From: Chelatococcus composti
Lineage (GTDB): Bacteria > Pseudomonadota > Alphaproteobacteria > Rhizobiales > Beijerinckiaceae
DNA: 64,000 nt
Direction of reading: 5' to 3'
Assembly: GCF_014201415.1 (NCBI RefSeq)
Contig: NZ_JACHEH010000002.1
Location: 1 to 64,000 of the forward strand
Notes under the pieces: model-generated
Told to the model about the DNA's origin: nothing
Seen by the model: only the letters and a program-made list of their open reading frames with translations
Database searches by the model: none
In this document: in pieces, positions 35,025 through 43,311 of the stretch
How the letters are laid out: every line of letters begins with the position of its first letter
Position numbering within the stretch: position 1 is the first letter of the stretch
Position numbers and translations under genes: made by a program

Positions 35025-35678
35025 TCAAGCGAACCTGCGCAGGCGCATCACCTTGAAGAAGCCGGCGGGGAAGACGGGCTCGAGGGAGACGACTTCCGCC
35101 ACGCCGCGCGAGCGGGCCCAGCGGGCAATGCGCTCAGCCTTGAAGGCGGCGCTCCAGCCGACCTTGGTGGCCAGCGGCGCGATCGCCTCCTCGAGGCCGG
35201 CGAGCAGACCGGAGGCTGCGCCGAAATGGTTGGCGAGGATGATCTCGCCGCCCGGCCGCAGCACGCGGGCGAACTCATCGAGCGCCGCCTCAGGGTCGGG
35301 CACCAGTGTGATGACGAACTGCGAGACAACGGCGTCGAAGGCCCCGTCCGGGAAGCCGAGGCGGCAGGCGTCCATCACAGCCAGCGCCTCCACCTGGCCG
35401 AGGCCGAGGCGTTCCACCTTCCTGCGCGCGCGGCGCAGCATGTGCTCCGACAGGTCGACGCCCGTCACCCGCGCATTCTCCGGATAATCGTCTAGCGACA
35501 GGCCAGTGCCCACGCCCACCTCGAGGATGCGCGTGCCGCAGGCAAGCGCCGCCGACACTGCCCGCTGCCGGGCCGGCGCCGTCAGCTTGTCGTAGATCAG
35601 GTCGTAGACCGGTGCCCACCGCGCGTAGGCCTTGCGCATCGAGGCCGTATCGGGCCCCTTGATGTCGGCCGCTGCCAT
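35025..35678 (-). CDS. pmtA: PmtA-like phosphatidylethanolamine N-methyltransferase
   Basis: This 217-residue class I methyltransferase has YARWAPVYDLIYDKL near the N-terminus, SAM motif I ILEVGVGTGLSLDDYP (about residues 51-66), VTGVDLSEHMLRRARRK and VLRPGGEIILANHF (about 138-151). This pattern fits the Rhodobacter/Sinorhizobium PmtA group that makes phosphatidylcholine from phosphatidylethanolamine. A general small-molecule methyltransferase is possible. The ATG 35678 follows GAGGGGGG. It is 25 bp downstream of mnmA on the same strand. Confidence 0.72.
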   Translation of the reverse strand: MAAADIKGPDTASMRKAYARWAPVYDLIYDKLTAPARQRAVSAALACGTRILEVGVGTGLSLDDYPENARVTGVDLSEHMLRRARRKVERLGLGQVEALAVMDACRLGFPDGAFDAVVSQFVITLVPDPEAALDEFARVLRPGGEIILANHFGAASGLLAGLEEAIAPLATKVGWSAAFKAERIARWARSRGVAEVVSLEPVFPAGFFKVMRLRRFA

Positions 35679-35703
35679 CGCCCCCCTCGTCGATAAGTCC
35701 CCG

Positions 35704-36873
35704 TCAGGCTGCTGCCCCTGCCAGCGCGTCACGCGCGTCGGCCGGGCGCGTGGCGCGGATGGTGCCGCCGCCCAGCACCTGCGCCCGTCCCTCCACACTG
35801 TCGTAGATGACACAGGCCTGACCGGGCGCGACACCCTCTTCGGCACTGGCGAGCACGATCTCCACACCTTCAGTGTCGTGGCGCAGGAAGGCCGGGCACG
35901 GCGGGCGGGTGGAGCGCACCCGCACGGCCACCTCGAGCCCCTCCGGCGGCAGCTCATCCAGCGCCGTGGCGCCAAGCCAGTTGACATCGCGCAGCCGGAT
36001 GCTGGCGGTGCCGAGCATCTCGCGCGGGCCGACGATGACCCGGCTGTTCTCCGCATCGAGCTTGAGAACGAACAGCGGCTCGCCTACCGACAGGCCGAGG
36101 CCACGCCGCTGGCCGACGGTGTAGTGGATGATGCCCTCGTGCCGGCCGAGCACGCGGCCGTCCACATGCACGATCTCACCCGGCTTCACAGCGCCCGGCT
36201 TCAGCCGCTCGATGATCTCCGTGTAGCGGCCGTTGGGCACAAAGCAGATGTCCTGGCTGTCGGCCTTGTCGGCCACGGCGAGGCCGAACTCGTGGGCAAG
36301 CGCCCGCGTCTGGCTCTTCGTCATGTCGCCGAGCGGAAAGCGCAGGAACTCGAGCTGCTCGGCCGTCGTGGCGTAGAGAAAATAGCTCTGGTCGCGGTCC
36401 GGATCGGCGGCGCGGAAGAGCCCGCGGCGGCCGTTGGGGAGCGGGCGGCTGGCAACATAGTGCCCGGTTGCCAGCACGTCAGCGCCGAGGTCGCGCGCCG
36501 TCTCGAGCAGGTCAGCGAACTTCACCGTGCGGTTGCATTCAACGCAGGGAATGGGCGTCTCGCCGGCCAGGTAGCTCTCGGCGAAGCGCTCGATCACCGC
36601 GTCGCGGAAGCGCGACTCGTAGTCGAGGACATAGTGGGGAATGCCAAGGCGCTCTGCCACGCGGCGCGCGTCGTGAATGTCCTGGCCGGCGCAGCACGCC
36701 CCCCGACGGTGGACGGCCGCGCCATGGTCGTAGAGCTGCAGGGTGATGCCGATGACATCATAGCCCTCCCGCTTCAGCATGGCGGCGACGACGGAGGAAT
36801 CGACCCCGCCCGACATGGCGACGACCACGCGCGTCTCGGCGGGCGGCTTGGCGAGATCAAGGCTGTTGAGCAT
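35704..36873 (-). CDS. mnmA: tRNA-specific 2-thiouridylase MnmA
   Basis: This 389-residue enzyme thiolates U34 of tRNA Lys, Glu and Gln. The PP-loop [20 protein letters not shown] lies near residues 15-34. The catalytic cysteines are in [11 protein letters not shown] (about 111-121) and [13 protein letters not shown] (about 204-216). [11 protein letters not shown] is the conserved signature of the central domain. The ATG at 36873 is the start that fits the family; upstream in-frame sequence is unlike it. Confidence 0.96.
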   Translation of the reverse strand: MLNSLDLAKPPAETRVVVAMSGGVDSSVVAAMLKREGYDVIGITLQLYDHGAAVHRRGACCAGQDIHDARRVAERLGIPHYVLDYESRFRDAVIERFAESYLAGETPIPCVECNRTVKFADLLETARDLGADVLATGHYVASRPLPNGRRGLFRAADPDRDQSYFLYATTAEQLEFLRFPLGDMTKSQTRALAHEFGLAVADKADSQDICFVPNGRYTEIIERLKPGAVKPGEIVHVDGRVLGRHEGIIHYTVGQRRGLGLSVGEPLFVLKLDAENSRVIVGPREMLGTASIRLRDVNWLGATALDELPPEGLEVAVRVRSTRPPCPAFLRHDTEGVEIVLASAEEGVAPGQACVIYDSVEGRAQVLGGGTIRATRPADARDALAGAAA

Positions 36874-37089
36874 GGCTCGTCCTCTCCTCCCCGCCGCAAG
36901 GCGGAGGTGCAGCTGGCTGGCGCATTCATATAATGCCCGGCAAGCGCAGTAAAACCCGGTGTTACCCTTAGGTGCGCCGTGTGTCCGCTTTGCGGCGGGC
37001 ACACTTTTTCCGGTTGCACAAAGCGGCAATTTCTGCCGCCTGCGCAAGGGTGTGGCCGTGTCACGGGCCGGCAGAGCCCCCGCTTTGCT

Positions 37090-37104
37090 TTAGGCAAATC
37101 TTAA
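37090..37104. promoter_or_regulatory. Candidate CtrA-binding site upstream of sciP
   Basis: TTAG-N7-TTAA matches the CtrA consensus TTAA-N7-TTAA at seven of eight positions with exact spacing. It lies 58 bp before the sciP ATG in a 289-bp intergenic region. In Caulobacter sciP is activated by CtrA, so the site is plausible. Otherwise 36874-37162 shows no gene. Confidence 0.5.
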
Positions 37105-37162
37105 ATCAAGCCGGCCTAAGCTCCCCCTCGACGTTGGTCAGTCGAGTTAGTGTGAGCGTATC

Positions 37163-37438
37163 ATGACCGAACCCCAACGCCCGAGGGTGAAATACGTCAT
37201 CGGGCCCGACGGCAGTCCCCTGACGATTGCCGACCTGCCGCCGTCTTCCACCAAGCGCTGGGTCATCCGGCGCAAGGCGGAAGTCGTCGCCGCCGTGCGC
37301 GGTGGCCTGCTGAGCCTCGACGAGGCCTGCCAGCGCTACACGCTGACGGTGGAGGAGTTCCTGAGCTGGCAGCAGTCGATCGACCAGCACGGCCTCGCCG
37401 GTCTGCGGACGACGCGCATCCAGCACTACAGGCAGTAA
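37163..37438 (+). CDS. sciP: SciP, CtrA-inhibitory DNA-binding protein (DUF1153)
   Basis: This 91-residue protein matches the DUF1153/SciP family along its full length: KYVIGPDGSPLTIADLPPSS, KRWVIRRKAEVVAAVRGGLL, LDEACQRYTLTVEEFLSWQ and the end GLAGLRTTRIQHYR. A helix-turn-helix spans about residues 32-65. In Caulobacter SciP binds CtrA-controlled promoters and blocks recruitment of RNA polymerase. A terminator follows at 37478. ctrA is only 4.2 kb away. Confidence 0.93.
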   Translation: MTEPQRPRVKYVIGPDGSPLTIADLPPSSTKRWVIRRKAEVVAAVRGGLLSLDEACQRYTLTVEEFLSWQQSIDQHGLAGLRTTRIQHYRQ

Positions 37439-37477
37439 GGCGCCGCAGGTCCCCCGGGCGTAACCTCGGAACGCAAA

Positions 37478-37507
37478 GGAAACGCCGGCCGGCAGGCCGG
37501 CGTTTCC
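37478..37507 (+). terminator. Rho-independent terminator after sciP
   Basis: GGAAACGCCGGCC and GGCCGGCGTTTCC form a 13-bp perfect stem with a GGCA loop, 40 bp after the sciP stop. The T run is short (TTTCC), so efficiency is uncertain. Confidence 0.7.
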
Positions 37508-37599
37508 ATTTCCGGACAGCAGTTCCTGCGAGGGGCCGGCAGGAAGTGTTTTCGCCAGCATGCGACAATTGTCACTAGTCATTTAACCGCCCGCTAACC

Positions 37600-38031
37600 A
37601 TGAGCGCGAAAACATCCGCGCGCACACCAGCGGGCCTCGGGCTCGCGCAACACGCACGGAGAAGGCGCAATGGGAGCAAGGCCCTCGCGGCAGGCACGGT
37701 CGCATCGGCAGGCATGGATCCGGTCACGCGGCACCACGAGCCTTCCCCTGTCGGCATTCTGCGACGGTGCCCTGCCATGAGCGACGCAACGCCCCGAAGC
37801 TTCTCTCCTGCCCTGCGCGCTGCCGAGGCACTCGTCGGCCAGCCCATGGCTGTCGTCGAGCGGGAGCTGATCCTCGCCACGCTCGCCCACTGCGGCGGCA
37901 ACCGCACCCACGCTGCGCGCATGCTGGGCATCTCCATCCGCACACTGCGCAACAAGCTTGCCGACTATGCCGCCGCCGGCTTCGCCGTTCCCGAAGCAGG
38001 CAGCGGCGTTGCACGCCGCACGTCGGCCTGA
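37600..38031 (+). CDS. Fis-type helix-turn-helix regulator
   Basis: The C-terminal part carries a Fis/NtrC-type DNA-binding domain: VVERELILATLAHCGGNRTH followed by AARMLGISIRTLRNKLADYA. Similar proteins occur near flagellar and cell-cycle genes in Rhizobiales. From ATG 37600 the product has 143 residues, but the first 59 are low in family character. ATG 37777 would give an 84-residue protein containing all of the conserved part and may be the true start. No response-regulator or AAA+ domain is present. Confidence 0.7.
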   Translation: MSAKTSARTPAGLGLAQHARRRRNGSKALAAGTVASAGMDPVTRHHEPSPVGILRRCPAMSDATPRSFSPALRAAEALVGQPMAVVERELILATLAHCGGNRTHAARMLGISIRTLRNKLADYAAAGFAVPEAGSGVARRTSA

Positions 38032-38041
38032 ACGCGCCGTT

Positions 38042-38878
38042 TCAGCGCTTGCGCAGCCAAAGGCTTGTCTCAAAGGCTCCGTCGACGAGCGGCAGGGCGC
38101 CGGCCGCGCTCGCCGCCACAGCCTCGCCGAGCCGCGTCGCGGCATAGTGGCTCGCGAAGACGATGTCGTAACCGCCGCCCTGCAGCAGGGCACCGACGAG
38201 CAGCTGCTCGTTGTAGCCCCGCCAGGCCCAGGCCTGCGGATAGGCGTCAGGCAGGAAGACGTCATGCACGTGCACCAGCACCCCGGCGGGCAGCCGCGGC
38301 AGGATGTCGAGGAAGAGGCGGTCGACATCATTGCCCGGCATGGCGACGTGACTCGAGTCGACGAACAGGATGTCTCCCTCCGCCAGCTGCGGGAGGGCGT
38401 CATCGGCAACCTCCTCCACCACCGCGGGCAGGTGGGTGACGGGAAGGGAGGCGATGTCGGCGCGCGGCGCCGGATCGATGCAGAGGATCCTGGTTGCGAG
38501 GCCGCCGTCCGCGACCGCCCGGGCCATGAAGCGCGTGGAATGGCCGGAACCGATCTCGACAATGCGCGCCGGCTTCTCCCGTCGCACGAGGGCATAGGCG
38601 GCCGCCGCATCGAGCCGGGGGAACCACATCTGCCGCCAGCGCAGGCCCGTCCCCCCGGCCGGGATGGCCGCAAGCTCCGCCTGTACCGCGTCGATGGCGG
38701 CGAGTGTCGCCTCTATGGCCGGCGCGGCGGCGGCAAAGATCGGCTCGAACGCGGGATAGGGCACGGAGCGTGCCGCACCTGCATGCCGGTGGGGAATGAA
38801 ATAGCCGCGACGCGCAAGGCCGGTGACGGTGCCGAGACCGAAGGCGAGCCGGCGCAGGCGCTTGCGCAGGCCCGGCAT
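38042..38878 (-). CDS. SAM-dependent methyltransferase (methyltransferase-24 type)
   Basis: This 278-residue protein has RIVEIGSGHSTRFMARAV (SAM motif I, about 114-131), ILCIDPAPRADI, LFVDSSHVAMPGNDVDRLFL with its acidic metal-binding cluster, and LVHVHDVFLPDAYP. This resembles class I methyltransferases of the MT24 type that often act on sugars or lipids. The substrate is unknown. It starts within the stop of the flippase-like gene (1-bp overlap), so they are probably co-transcribed and may work on an envelope component. Confidence 0.75.
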   Translation of the reverse strand: MPGLRKRLRRLAFGLGTVTGLARRGYFIPHRHAGAARSVPYPAFEPIFAAAAPAIEATLAAIDAVQAELAAIPAGGTGLRWRQMWFPRLDAAAAYALVRREKPARIVEIGSGHSTRFMARAVADGGLATRILCIDPAPRADIASLPVTHLPAVVEEVADDALPQLAEGDILFVDSSHVAMPGNDVDRLFLDILPRLPAGVLVHVHDVFLPDAYPQAWAWRGYNEQLLVGALLQGGGYDIVFASHYAATRLGEAVAASAAGALPLVDGAFETSLWLRKR

Positions 38879-39879
38879 CAGGGGGCGCCGTCTCCGGGCC
38901 GTGATGCGCCCGCCTTGCCGGCGCCGACCTTCGCCGTGACACGCTCCTGAAGGGCGCAGGCGATGCGCGAGCGCTCGAACAGCACCACGACGACGATGGA
39001 GAAGGCGAGCGGCACCAGCAGGTAGAACAGGCGGAAGATGAGCAGCGCTGCAAGCACGTCCGCCTGGTCCATGTCCGGCATCGCCTTGAGGAAGACGAAC
39101 TCGAGCACGCCTAGGCCGCCCGGCGCATGCGAGATGAGCGCGGCCGAGAAGGAGGCGAGAAAGACGCCGAGAACCACGAAATAGCCGGGGTTGCCGGCCT
39201 CCGGCAGGGCGAAATAGATGATGCCGGCCGCGCCGAGCAGCTCAAGCGGCGCCGCGAAGAGCTGGCGCACCGTGATGTTGAGCCGCGGGTAGTAGATGGC
39301 GAAGTTGCCGATCTTCAGCGGCTTGAACTCCAGCCATGAGCCGAGCACATAGAGCGCCACGAAGAGGAGCATGCCCACGCCCGCGAGCCGCGAGAGCCAG
39401 ATGGGAGCATCCTCAACAAGCCGGTTGACGATCTCCGGCTCGCCGACGAGCACGAGGCCGCCCAGAAGGATGCTGCCCAGTGCGAAGGTGAAGGAGCACA
39501 GCGCAATGAGCACGCCCACCTCGGCGAGGCTCAGCCCCATCGTGCCATAGGCCCTGAGGCGCACCATGGCGCCCGACAGCACCGAGGCGCCGATGTTGTG
39601 GGACAGCGCGTAGGTGGTGAAGGAAACGAGCGAGATGACGACCCAGGAGAGCTTCTTGCCCAGATGCAGGAGCGCGATGCGGTCGTACCAGGCAAGCGCG
39701 CCATAGGCGACGATGGTGGACAGGCCGGCGAGGATCCAGTGCTTCAGCGGAATCGCAAGGATGCTGTCGAATACCTCGCTCGCGGAAATATCCTTCAGCT
39801 CCCGATAGAGGAGCCAGACCGAAAAGACGACCGCGGCAAGGCCGATGACCGGCCAGACGTACTCGAGCTTCTTCTTCAT
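38878..39879 (-). CDS. YbhN/UPF0104 flippase-like integral membrane protein
   Basis: This 333-residue protein has about eight hydrophobic segments and the family signatures ALSHNIGASVLSGAMVRLRA (about 93-112), SFSAALISHAPGGLGVLEFV (about 243-262) and FRLFYLLVPLAFSIVVVVLF. It belongs to the lysylphosphatidylglycerol-synthase membrane domain group (YbhN), without the catalytic soluble domain, so a lipid or lipid-linked sugar flippase role is likely. The ATG 39879 follows AAGGA; an upstream start at 39972 lacks such a site. Confidence 0.8.
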   Translation of the reverse strand: MKKKLEYVWPVIGLAAVVFSVWLLYRELKDISASEVFDSILAIPLKHWILAGLSTIVAYGALAWYDRIALLHLGKKLSWVVISLVSFTTYALSHNIGASVLSGAMVRLRAYGTMGLSLAEVGVLIALCSFTFALGSILLGGLVLVGEPEIVNRLVEDAPIWLSRLAGVGMLLFVALYVLGSWLEFKPLKIGNFAIYYPRLNITVRQLFAAPLELLGAAGIIYFALPEAGNPGYFVVLGVFLASFSAALISHAPGGLGVLEFVFLKAMPDMDQADVLAALLIFRLFYLLVPLAFSIVVVVLFERSRIACALQERVTAKVGAGKAGASRPGDGAP

Positions 39880-40103
39880 CGATCCTTGGGCTTCGCCCCC
39901 GATGCGGAATGCGACTGCCGCGCGTTCCCCCGACGCACGGTCCGATGCATCCTTCGCCGATCCCTCCGGCATCTGTGCCCGACCGGGCGCGCGCCCGCAA
40001 GGCTTTCTTGACGCCGCCGGGCCTTCTCGTGCAAGGGCAGCGAAAGGCTCGCGCCGCCGGCCGGGGCTGCGGCGCGGAACCGATCTGGACGGAGAAGCCG
40101 GCC

Positions 40104-40700
40104 ATGCTGCGCGATGGCTACACTGACATTCCCGCCGGCAAGCTCGCCACGGTGGTCACCTACCTCGAGATGACCGAGCCGCCGGCGACCACAGGGACGG
40201 ACAGCGGCGATTTGTCCCTCCTCAGGCTCGGTGCGGGCGACGTCGACCGCTATCTGCGTCTGTTCAAGACGGTCGGCGGGCCGTGGCTGTGGTTCAGCCG
40301 GCTCGCGGTGCCGCCCGCGGAGACGGAACGTATCCTGGCAGACCCGGCCGTCGAGGCCTATGCCGTCGTCCTCGCGGGCGAGGAGGCCGGCCTCATGGAA
40401 CTCGACTTCCGTGGAGGGGACGAGGCCGAGCTCGTCTACTGCGGACTCATCCCGTCAGCCGTCGGCCAGGGCGCGGGGCGCAGGCTGATGCAGCTGGCAC
40501 TCGCCCGGGCATGGTCGCGGCCGATCCGCCGGCTGACGGTGCATACGTGCCACCTCGACCACCCGAGCGCCCTGCCCTTCTATATCCGGATGGGCTTTCG
40601 CCCCTACAAGCGGGCCATCGAGGTCATGGACGATCCGCGCCTCGTCGGGCTGCTGCCACGCGACGCCGCGCCACACGTTCCCCTGATCGTGCCGGCCTGA
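40104..40700 (+). CDS. GNAT family N-acetyltransferase
   Basis: This 198-residue protein has the GNAT core: AGLMELDFRGGDEAELVYCG (beta4), then the acetyl-CoA loop LIPSAVGQGAGRRLMQLALA (about 128-147) with its Q/R-x-x-G-x-G/A pattern, and HPSALPFYIRMGFRPYKR at the C-terminus. The substrate is unknown. The ATG 40104 is preceded by GGAGA about 8 bp upstream. It converges on the fliJ-like gene with 11 bp between stops. Confidence 0.85.
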   Translation: MLRDGYTDIPAGKLATVVTYLEMTEPPATTGTDSGDLSLLRLGAGDVDRYLRLFKTVGGPWLWFSRLAVPPAETERILADPAVEAYAVVLAGEEAGLMELDFRGGDEAELVYCGLIPSAVGQGAGRRLMQLALARAWSRPIRRLTVHTCHLDHPSALPFYIRMGFRPYKRAIEVMDDPRLVGLLPRDAAPHVPLIVPA

Positions 40701-40711
40701 CGGCCGCCACG

Positions 40712-41080
40712 TCAGGCGTGGGCAACAGCCTCGCGGGTCGACTCGCGCACTGCCTCGCGGTCATCCAGGAGCTCGACCTTGCGCAGTTCCTCGATGGCCT
40801 CATCGAGCTCGGCCCGGGCGTCCTCGAGCTGGGCGCGCAGCTCCTCGGCCGAGCGCAGCAGGTTGTCCCGCCGCTGCGAGGCAGCCTTGGCATAGGTCGG
40901 GTAGGCGAAATGGTTGGGATCGCTGATGCCGGCCCGCGCCTCCTCGGCTGCGACCTCGCGCGCGAGCTCGTCTGCCATGCGGACGAACTCGGCCGTCATG
41001 GCCTCGATCTGCTGGACCCTGCGGCGCTTCTCCTCCACGTGAAAGCGCTTCAGGCGAATAAGCGTGTTCCGCGACTTCAT
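40712..41080 (-). CDS. fliJ: FliJ-like flagellar export protein
   Basis: This 122-residue protein is almost wholly alpha-helical coiled coil: RNTLIRLKRFHVEEKRRRVQ near the N-terminus and LRSAEELRAQLEDARAELDE later. Start, size and position divergent from ctrA fit the FliJ-like proteins that lie next to ctrA in many Rhizobiales. FliJ assists the flagellar type III export ATPase. FliI is not adjacent here, so the name rests on resemblance and context. Confidence 0.6.
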   Translation of the reverse strand: MKSRNTLIRLKRFHVEEKRRRVQQIEAMTAEFVRMADELAREVAAEEARAGISDPNHFAYPTYAKAASQRRDNLLRSAEELRAQLEDARAELDEAIEELRKVELLDDREAVRESTREAVAHA

Positions 41081-41299
41081 CGCTTGTTCTACTCCTCGAC
41101 AAGCCGCCAAAGACGGGCGCGGCCGCCCAAAGGGGCCGCTGACCTGCCGAACATCGCCGATGGAGGTTAGCTCTTCCTTACCCACGGGCGCCTGCTGCCG
41201 CAGCTGCAGCGATGGCACCGCCATTGCGGCATTCATGCCACAGCCCGCCGGCAACCGCTGCCCGCCACGTACGGGCGCGCGGAAAAACAGAAAGAGAGG

Positions 41300-41308
41300 T
41301 TATCCACG
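41300..41308 (+). promoter_or_regulatory. Candidate DnaA box upstream of ctrA
   Basis: TTATCCACG matches the DnaA consensus TTATCCACA at eight of nine positions. It lies in the 607-bp gap (41081-41687) between the divergent fliJ-like gene and ctrA, which shows no gene. It may couple ctrA or fliJ expression to replication, but single boxes also occur by chance. Confidence 0.35.
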
Positions 41309-41411
41309 ATTGGGGCGGCGGGAGCCGTCAACCTTTCGTTTACCGCGGTCGTTAAGACTGAAGCTACGTCTGCTCCGCGGCCGGCGGCCCTGTCCGTCAT
41401 GCTGGGCGAAC

Positions 41412-41581
41412 GAGTCACATGAGTCACTTGCGCCAATTTTCTCATGCGTTACGTTAACCGCGGAAAGACTGGAAACCGACTGCGATTCAATCTTTTACGC
41501 CGACTTTCACATGTTTCGGCGAGAGGTTCTTGCAAGAGGGAATCAGTTTTTGTTAACCATTTGGGCGTAACGTCGCGAGTC
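41412..41581. promoter_or_regulatory. GANTC cluster (CcrM methylation sites) upstream of ctrA
   Basis: Five GANTC sites lie at 41412, 41421, 41484, 41540 and 41577, within 170 bp and ending 107 bp before the ctrA ATG. Fewer than one would be expected by chance. In Caulobacter, methylation of GANTC by CcrM at ctrA P1 times transcription to passage of the replication fork, so this cluster is a good candidate for the same control. Confidence 0.6.
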
Positions 41582-41687
41582 GGAACGAGTGGGAAGATCG
41601 GACGCCAGCGCCGCGGCGTAACGCGGGCAGCGTCGGAAAGCCGGGACACCGCCAGCGCGGGCCTCGGGGCGAGGTTGGGGACCTGAC

Positions 41688-42389
41688 ATGCGCGTATTGC
41701 TCATCGAAGACGACAGCGCCACCGCGCAGAGCATCGAACTGATGCTCAAGTCCGAGAATTTCAACGTCTACACGACCGATCTCGGCGAAGAGGGCGTGGA
41801 TCTCGGCAAGCTCTACGACTACGACATCATCCTCCTCGACCTCAACCTGCCGGACATGTCCGGCTACGAGGTGCTGCGGAGCCTGCGTGTCGCCAAGGTC
41901 AAGACGCCCATTCTCATCCTGTCCGGCCTCGCCGGCATCGAGGACAAGGTCAAGGGGCTCGGCTTCGGCGCCGACGACTACCTGACGAAGCCCTTCCACA
42001 AGGACGAGCTGGTGGCGCGCATCCACGCCATCGTGCGCCGCTCCAAGGGCCATGCCCAGTCGGTCATCACCACGGGTGACCTCGTGGTCAATCTGGACAC
42101 CAAGACGGTGGAGGTGGCGGGCAACCGCGTGCACCTCACCGGCAAGGAGTACCAGATGCTGGAGCTTCTCTCCCTGCGCAAGGGCACCACGCTCACCAAG
42201 GAGATGTTCCTCAACCATCTCTACGGCGGCATGGACGAGCCGGAGCTCAAGATCATCGACGTCTTCATCTGCAAGCTGCGCAAGAAGCTCGCCAACGCCT
42301 CCAACGGCAAGAACTACATCGAGACCGTCTGGGGCCGCGGCTATGTGCTGCGCGAGCCGGACGAGATCGAGGAGCGCATCTCCGCCTGA
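41688..42389 (+). CDS. ctrA: Cell-cycle response regulator CtrA
   Basis: This 233-residue OmpR-type regulator has a receiver domain (about 1-118) with Asp51 as phosphoacceptor in [13 protein letters not shown], and a winged-helix domain (about 125-225) with [20 protein letters not shown] and [14 protein letters not shown]. Length and sequence match CtrA, the master regulator that activates flagellar and division genes and, in Caulobacter, represses the origin. chpT, which phosphorylates CtrA, and sciP, which opposes it, are both in the window. A strong terminator follows. Confidence 0.97.
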   Translation: MRVLLIEDDSATAQSIELMLKSENFNVYTTDLGEEGVDLGKLYDYDIILLDLNLPDMSGYEVLRSLRVAKVKTPILILSGLAGIEDKVKGLGFGADDYLTKPFHKDELVARIHAIVRRSKGHAQSVITTGDLVVNLDTKTVEVAGNRVHLTGKEYQMLELLSLRKGTTLTKEMFLNHLYGGMDEPELKIIDVFICKLRKKLANASNGKNYIETVWGRGYVLREPDEIEERISA

Positions 42390-42420
42390 GGCGCCCGGCC
42401 AGCTGCGAGATTCTGACGAA

Positions 42421-42445
42421 AAAGCCCCGCGTCGCGGGGCTTTTT
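42421..42445. terminator. Bidirectional terminator between ctrA and cheR
   Basis: AAAGCCCCGC and GCGGGGCTTTTT form a 7-bp GC stem extended by A-T pairs, with A and T runs on either side. It can end transcripts of ctrA from the left and of the che operon from the right. Confidence 0.9.
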
Positions 42446-42477
42446 GCGTTTCGGCCTGCGGTCCCGACAGGCCGCGC

Positions 42478-43311
42478 TCAGGCGGCCCGCGTCGCACCGC
42501 GACGGCGCGGCACATAGACGCCGCGCAGGGTCGGATGCATCTCGACCTCGTCGCCCAGACCGATGACGGTCTCGGCCGCACCGAGGAACAGACAGCCGTC
42601 GGGAGCGATCTGCCGCCCCAGCCGCGCCAGGATGTCGGCCTTCAGCGCCATGTCGAAATAGAGCAGCACATTGCGGCAGAAGACGACGTCGAAGGTGCCG
42701 AGCGGCGAGAAGTCGTGGAGCAGGTTGAACGGCCGGAAGATGACGCGCTCACGCAGCTGCGGTGCGATCTGCCACTGGTCGCCGACCTGCGTAAAGTAGC
42801 GCACGAGGAGCTGGATGGGCAGGCCGCGCTGCACCTCGAACTGACTGTAGAGCCCGGCGCGGGCCCGTTCCAGCGCCTGGGTGGAAATGTCCGTCCCCAG
42901 GATCTCGACGCGCCAGCCGGCCAACCGCTCGCCCATCTGGTCGAGCATCATGGCGAGCGAATAGGGCTCCTGCCCTGTGGAGGCCGCGGCGCACCAGATG
43001 CGCAGCGAGCGCGAGCCGGCGCGCGCCTCCAGCAGCCGGGGCATGATGTCGTTGCGCAGCGTCTCGAAGGGGGTCTTGTCGCGGAAGAAGAAGGTCTCGT
43101 TCGTCGTCATGGCCTCGACGACGGCCTGCTCAAGCTCCCCATTGCCGCCGGCCTGCAGCGCCCTCACCAGCGCCGCAAGCGTCTCGAAGCCGCGTGTGCG
43201 GGCAAGCGGCTGCAGACGGCTCTCGAGCAGATAGCGCTTCTCCGGCGTCAGCGCGAGGCCGGAACGGGCGCGGACGAACGTGCACAGATAGTCGAAATCG
43301 GCCTCAGTCAT
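42478..43311 (-). CDS. cheR: Chemotaxis protein methyltransferase CheR
   Basis: This 277-residue enzyme methylates glutamates of chemoreceptors with SAM. The N-terminal helical domain has SGLALTPEKRYLLESRLQPL. NETFFFRDKTPFETLRNDI (about 71-89), IWCAAASTGQEPYSLAMML (SAM site, about 104-122), FNLLHDF and VVFCRNVLLYFD follow, all CheR marks. The ATG 43311 overlaps the cheB stop by 8 bp. It is the last gene of the che operon. Confidence 0.96.
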   Translation of the reverse strand: MTEADFDYLCTFVRARSGLALTPEKRYLLESRLQPLARTRGFETLAALVRALQAGGNGELEQAVVEAMTTNETFFFRDKTPFETLRNDIMPRLLEARAGSRSLRIWCAAASTGQEPYSLAMMLDQMGERLAGWRVEILGTDISTQALERARAGLYSQFEVQRGLPIQLLVRYFTQVGDQWQIAPQLRERVIFRPFNLLHDFSPLGTFDVVFCRNVLLYFDMALKADILARLGRQIAPDGCLFLGAAETVIGLGDEVEMHPTLRGVYVPRRRGATRAA

